A DNA stretch of 62,192 nucleotides from Flavobacterium sp. UBA4098 (lineage in GTDB: Bacteria; Bacteroidota; Bacteroidia; Flavobacteriales; Flavobacteriaceae), in assembly GCA_002382495.1 (NCBI GenBank), contig DFXW01000018.1, positions 4,964 to 67,155 of the forward strand. The letters are read 5' to 3'. The first letter of the stretch is position 1. Every line of letters starts with the position of its first letter. The position numbers and the translations under genes were made by a program. The notes beneath the pieces are model-generated. The model saw nothing but the letters and a program-made list of their open reading frames with translations, did no database searches and had not been told where the DNA came from. Shown piece after piece: positions 58,662-62,192 of this stretch.

Positions 58662-59627
58662 ATGTCAATATTAATATACGCTGAATCAGCAGAGGGAAAA
58701 TTTAAAAAAGTAGCCTATGAATTGGCTTCTTATGCAAAAAAAATAGCCGAAAGTCTCGGAACTTCAGTAACCGCAGTAACCATCAACGTTGCTGATGTTT
58801 CTGAATTAGGTAAATACGGAGTAGATAAAGTCTTAAAAGTTAACAACGAAGCCGTAACAGGATTTTCAGCTAAAGTCTATTCCGATATAATCAAACAAGC
58901 CGCTTTAAAAGAGGGAGCGAAAGTAGTTGTACTTTCCTCAACTACTGATAGTATGTATTTATCTGGTTTGGTAGCTGTTGGTTTAAATGCCGGATTTGCT
59001 TCTAATGTGGTAGGACTTCCGGAAAGTACTAGTCCATTCCAAGTTAAACGTACCGCTTTTTCAAACAAAGCATTCAATATCACCGAAATTACCACCGATG
59101 TAAAAGTAATTGGCTTAGCCAAAAACTCTTACGGAATTGTAGAAAATACTAGTTCATTAACACAAGAAGATTTTATTCCATCAATGGATGCTGCTGATTT
59201 TAATGTAAAAGTAACCGCTACAGAAAAAAGTTCTGGAAAAGTTTCCATAGCCGATGCAGATGTTGTTGTGTCTGGCGGACGTGGCTTAAAAGGACCTGAA
59301 AACTGGGGAATGATTGAAGAATTAGCGTCTGTACTTGGTGCAGCAACAGCTTGTTCAAAACCCGTTTCTGATTTAGGCTGGAGACCTCACGGAGAACACG
59401 TGGGACAAACTGGAAAACCAGTAGCAACTAATTTATATATCGCAATTGGTGTTTCAGGAGCGATACAACATATTGCGGGAGTGAATTCATCTAAAGTAAA
59501 AGTTGTAATCAACAGCGATCCAGAAGCGCCTTTTTTCAAAGTAGCTGATTATGGGGTAGTTGGAGATGCTTTTGAAGTGGTTCCACAACTAATTGAAAAA
59601 TTAAAAGCATTCAAAGCGCAACAGTAG
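58662..59627 (+). CDS. etfA: Electron transfer flavoprotein, alpha subunit
   Basis: FAD-binding subunit of ETF. The 321-residue protein has the C-terminal FAD domain with VVSGGRGLKGPENWGMIEEL near 201, GQTGKPVATNLYIAIGVSGA near 247 and NSDPEAPFFKVADYGVVGD near 285. The operon ends with a hairpin terminator whose loop holds the next promoter. Confidence 0.95.
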   Translation: MSILIYAESAEGKFKKVAYELASYAKKIAESLGTSVTAVTINVADVSELGKYGVDKVLKVNNEAVTGFSAKVYSDIIKQAALKEGAKVVVLSSTTDSMYLSGLVAVGLNAGFASNVVGLPESTSPFQVKRTAFSNKAFNITEITTDVKVIGLAKNSYGIVENTSSLTQEDFIPSMDAADFNVKVTATEKSSGKVSIADADVVVSGGRGLKGPENWGMIEELASVLGAATACSKPVSDLGWRPHGEHVGQTGKPVATNLYIAIGVSGAIQHIAGVNSSKVKVVINSDPEAPFFKVADYGVVGDAFEVVPQLIEKLKAFKAQQ

Positions 59628-59643
59628 TTTTAAATTATTTTAT

Positions 59644-59699
59644 AAAAAACTGCCTTAAAACAAGGATATTTATATCTTTGCGTTAAGGCAGTTTTTTTT
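59644..59699 (+). terminator. etfA terminator with a promoter in its loop
   Basis: Stem ACTGCCTTAA (59649-59658) / TTAAGGCAGT (59683-59692), 24-nt loop, then eight T. The loop contains TATCTTTG. Confidence 0.85.
59673..59680 (+). promoter_or_regulatory. -7 promoter element nested in the etfA terminator
   Basis: TATCTTTG followed by CG, an exact TAnnTTTG match, in the terminator loop. RNA starting here would lack the 5' arm of the hairpin and so would not be terminated. Confidence 0.65.
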
Positions 59700-59731
59700 A
59701 AAACCTACTCCAATTTTTTTATATCAATTCA

Positions 59732-60352
59732 ATGAGTTTAGTAAAATTATCAATAAAAGGAATTTCATACAGCCAAACCCAAAACGGAGCCTATGCTTTG
59801 ATTTTAAACGAGGTAGATGGCGATAAAAAATTACCCATTGTTATTGGAGCGTTCGAAGCACAATCTATAGCCATTGCTTTAGAAAAAGAAATCAAACCCC
59901 CTCGCCCACTTACTCATGACTTATTTAAAAATTTTGCGGAACGTTTTGACATAACAGTAAAACAGGTAATCATTCATAAACTGGTAGATGGAGTATTTTA
60001 TTCCAGCATCATTTGCGAAAGAGATAAAATTGAAGAAATAATTGACGCTCGAACGTCTGATGCCATTGCTTTGGCTTTGCGATTTAATTCCCCAATATTT
60101 ACTTATAAAAATATTTTAGACAAAGCTGGAATATTCTTAAACAATACCAATGAGCTGAATAAAGACGAAAATGATCTTGATACTATCCTATCAAATCCAG
60201 ACACTTTTGGTCAAGAAATTGAAAGTAATCAAACCGGATCAACCTATACTTCAAAAACAATTCAAGAGTTAAATGAATTACTTGCAGAGGCTGTTGAAAA
60301 CGAAGATTATGAAAAAGCCGCCAAAATACGAGATGAAATTTCAAAAAGATAA
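59732..60352 (+). CDS. Bifunctional nuclease family protein (DUF151 + UVR motif)
   Basis: A 206-residue protein with an N-terminal bifunctional-nuclease (DUF151) domain (about 1-135, with LPIVIGAFEAQSIAIALE and DARTSDAIALALRFN) and a C-terminal UvrB/UvrC-type motif (LNELLAEAVENEDYEKAAKI, 178-197). Plant and archaeal relatives have RNase and DNase activity. The bacterial role is unclear. It is 17 nt upstream of the amidohydrolase gene. Confidence 0.88.
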   Translation: MSLVKLSIKGISYSQTQNGAYALILNEVDGDKKLPIVIGAFEAQSIAIALEKEIKPPRPLTHDLFKNFAERFDITVKQVIIHKLVDGVFYSSIICERDKIEEIIDARTSDAIALALRFNSPIFTYKNILDKAGIFLNNTNELNKDENDLDTILSNPDTFGQEIESNQTGSTYTSKTIQELNELLAEAVENEDYEKAAKIRDEISKR

Positions 60353-60369
60353 ATTAAAAAAATAAAACT

Positions 60370-61659
60370 ATGAAAATCAAGACATTAATTATCACACTAG
60401 CTATTGGATTACAATCCATAGTTGGATTCTCACAAGACTACTATTTGCATTGTGGTAGCATTTTAGACGTACAAACTGGGAAGGAAATTAAGAAGGCAAC
60501 CATAGTTGTTTCCAAAAATAAAATAACAAAAATCAGCGATGGATTTGTTGCTAAGTCCAATGCAAATGACATTGAAGTCAATTTAAAAAATAAATTCATA
60601 TTACCTGGATTAATTGACTTACATGTGCATCTTGAAAGTGAACAAAATCCAAAAAGTTATGCTTCAAAATATACAAGTAACGAAGCAGATGTTGCTTTTG
60701 AAGCGGCTCGTTTTGCAGAAACAACATTATTAGCAGGTTTTACCACTGTTCGCGATTTAGGTGGTACAGGAGTTAATATTTCATTACGAAATGCTATCAA
60801 TAAAGGAATTGCCAAGGGACCGCGTGTATACACTGCAGGAAAATCAATTGCTTCTACAGGAGGACATGCCGATCCAACCAACGGTAGCAATCGCAAATTA
60901 ATGGGTGATCCAGGACCACATGAAGGTGTTGTAAATTCTCCCGAAGACGGAGTAAAAGCGGTACGCGAAAGATATAAAGAAGGAGCTGATGTCATTAAAA
61001 TTACTGCAACTGGAGGGGTATTAAGTGTTGCTAAAAACGGAAAAAATCCTCAATTTTCTATTGAAGAAATTAAAGCTATTACAACTACTGCAAAAGATTA
61101 CAACATGCTAACCGCTGCTCACGCACATGGCGACGAAGGAATGCAACGAGCTATCTTAGGCGGAATTAAAACTATAGAACATGGCACTTTTATGAGCGAA
61201 GAAACCATGGAATTAATGAAAAAATACGATGCGTATTTGGTTCCAACCATCACCGCTGGAAAAGAAGTAGCTATAAAAGCAGAAGTAGAAGGATTTTATC
61301 CAGAAATCATAGTGCCTAAAGCTAAAGAAGTTGGACCACAAATACAATCTACATTTGCAAAGGCCTACAAAAAAGGCGTTAAAATTGCATTTGGAACCGA
61401 TGCTGGTGTATACGATCATGGAAAAAATGGAAAAGAGTTTGGTTATATGGTCGAAGCTGGAATGCCTGCTTTAGCCGCTATTCAATCTGCTACGCTAACA
61501 AACGCTATGCTTTTAGGCGTAGCCAACGAAATTGGCCAAATCAAACCTGCATTTTTTGCTGATATAATTGCAGTTGATGAAAATCCGTTAAACAATATTA
61601 AAACATTAGAACAAGTTCAATTTGTTATGAAGAATGGGGTGGTATATAAAAACCAATAA
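60370..61659 (+). CDS. Exported metal-dependent amidohydrolase (imidazolonepropionase/prolidase-like)
   Basis: A 429-residue amidohydrolase with a signal peptide (to about residue 21) ending in VGFSQ. Metal ligands are in LIDLHVHLE (near 80), AAHAHGDEG (near 250), TIEHGTF (near 268) and FGTDAGVYDH (near 338). The overall layout resembles the imidazolonepropionase-like/Xaa-Pro dipeptidase group that works in the periplasm on peptides or cyclic amides. The exact substrate is unknown. Confidence 0.88.
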   Translation: MKIKTLIITLAIGLQSIVGFSQDYYLHCGSILDVQTGKEIKKATIVVSKNKITKISDGFVAKSNANDIEVNLKNKFILPGLIDLHVHLESEQNPKSYASKYTSNEADVAFEAARFAETTLLAGFTTVRDLGGTGVNISLRNAINKGIAKGPRVYTAGKSIASTGGHADPTNGSNRKLMGDPGPHEGVVNSPEDGVKAVRERYKEGADVIKITATGGVLSVAKNGKNPQFSIEEIKAITTTAKDYNMLTAAHAHGDEGMQRAILGGIKTIEHGTFMSEETMELMKKYDAYLVPTITAGKEVAIKAEVEGFYPEIIVPKAKEVGPQIQSTFAKAYKKGVKIAFGTDAGVYDHGKNGKEFGYMVEAGMPALAAIQSATLTNAMLLGVANEIGQIKPAFFADIIAVDENPLNNIKTLEQVQFVMKNGVVYKNQ

Positions 61660-61698
61660 TACAAACTCATTACTTTACATTATTAAGAAAAAAGCAAT

Positions 61699-62192
61699 AT
61701 GAAACAATATTTAGATTTAGTGCAACATGTAATGGAAAATGGTTGTCAAAAAGGCGACCGAACTGGAACAGGAACCAAAAGTGTTTTTGGATACCAAATG
61801 CGTTTTGATTTAAACGAAGGTTTTCCAATGGTTACGACCAAAAAATTGCACCTAAAGTCCATTATTTACGAATTGCTTTGGTTCTTAAAAGGCGACACTA
61901 ATATTAAATACCTACAAGAAAACGGGGTGAAAATTTGGGACGAATGGGCCGATGCCAATGGTAATCTTGGACCTGTTTATGGGCACCAATGGCGCAATTG
62001 GAATAGCGAAGAAATTGATCAGATTTCGGACTTGATTACCGAATTAAAGTCCAATCCAAATAGTAGACGTATGTTAGTGTCTGCTTGGAATCCATCTGTA
62101 CTTCCTGATACCAAAAAATCGTTTGAAGAAAATGTGGCTAACAATAAAGCGGCTTTACCTCCATGTCACGCATTTTTTCAGTTTTATGTTGC
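61699..62192 (+). CDS. thyA: Thymidylate synthase, N-terminal part (runs off right edge)
   Basis: Methylates dUMP to dTMP with methylene-THF. The visible 164 codons include GDRTGTGTKSVFGYQMRF near 20, FPMVTTKKLHLKSIIYELLW, the WDEWAD and GPVYGHQWRNW segments, and the catalytic cysteine in PPCHAFFQFYV at the end of the window. The remaining C-terminus is outside. Confidence 0.96.
   Translation, partial: MKQYLDLVQHVMENGCQKGDRTGTGTKSVFGYQMRFDLNEGFPMVTTKKLHLKSIIYELLWFLKGDTNIKYLQENGVKIWDEWADANGNLGPVYGHQWRNWNSEEIDQISDLITELKSNPNSRRMLVSAWNPSVLPDTKKSFEENVANNKAALPPCHAFFQFYV

Noticed and set aside
1..62192. CRISPR array, prophage, insertion sequence or tRNA genes
   Set aside because: No regularly spaced repeats, integrase, transposase, phage structural gene or cloverleaf with an acceptor stem was seen on either strand.

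Overview
This is AT-rich chromosomal DNA from a member of the Flavobacteriaceae, most likely a Flavobacterium. The evidence is gliding-motility gene gldA, GLPGLI and DUF5686 proteins, TonB-type outer-membrane barrels with carboxypeptidase-like plug domains, a methionine synthase split into two genes, and many Bacteroidota promoters of the form TAnnTTTG. Most of the window is core metabolism. I see no phage, insertion sequence, CRISPR array, rRNA or tRNA.

Layout. 0-6 kb: the start of queE, then a minus-strand envelope operon exbB-exbD-exbD-tonB-(76 aa membrane protein)-(PstS-like lipoprotein)-(TPR protein). 6.5-13 kb: cupin, kynurenine monooxygenase, penicillin acylase, flavin reductase and kynureninase. 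13-18 kb: queA, aroA, a MazG-like gene, dtd, an S23 four-helix-bundle gene and rsgA. 18-22 kb: the aromatic amino-acid operon pheA-aminotransferase-tyrA-DAHP synthase/chorismate mutase, preceded by a Phe/Tyr-rich leader peptide with a textbook attenuator. 22.3 kb: gldA. 23-45 kb: a nearly continuous sulfur and methionine block: metF, split metH, ferredoxin-NADP reductase, siroheme genes, sulfite reductase, cysN, DUF2490, cysD, cysH, a TauE-type transporter, an Rrf2 regulator, a MetZ-like enzyme, OsmC, thrA, metX and metK. 45-50 kb: a TonB-receptor-like barrel with its GLPGLI partner and a deoxynucleoside kinase. 50-57.6 kb: membrane pyrophosphatase, soluble pyrophosphatase, a DNA glycosylase, a DUF5686 protein and pdhB. 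57.9-62.2 kb: etfB-etfA, a bifunctional nuclease, an amidohydrolase and the start of thyA.

The sulfur genes form one pathway. Sulfate is activated by CysDN and reduced by an APS-reductase-type CysH and a siroheme sulfite reductase. The siroheme enzymes and a likely electron donor are encoded alongside. Sulfide then enters homoserine made by ThrA and activated by MetX. Split MetH with MetF methylates homocysteine, and MetK makes SAM. SAM feeds back through two different riboswitch classes placed back to back: a SAM-I (S-box) leader before metX-thrA and a SAM-II-type leader before metK.

The most interesting signals are non-coding: the pheA attenuator; the divergent SAM-I/SAM-II pair, with an alternative fold in the metK leader; a family of structured intergenic repeats with compensatory changes; GC-rich repeat units beside metF and osmC; and a promoter nested in the loop of a terminator. 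Protein oddities are a HEPN-like tail on sulfite reductase and a nine-cysteine tail on the membrane pyrophosphatase.
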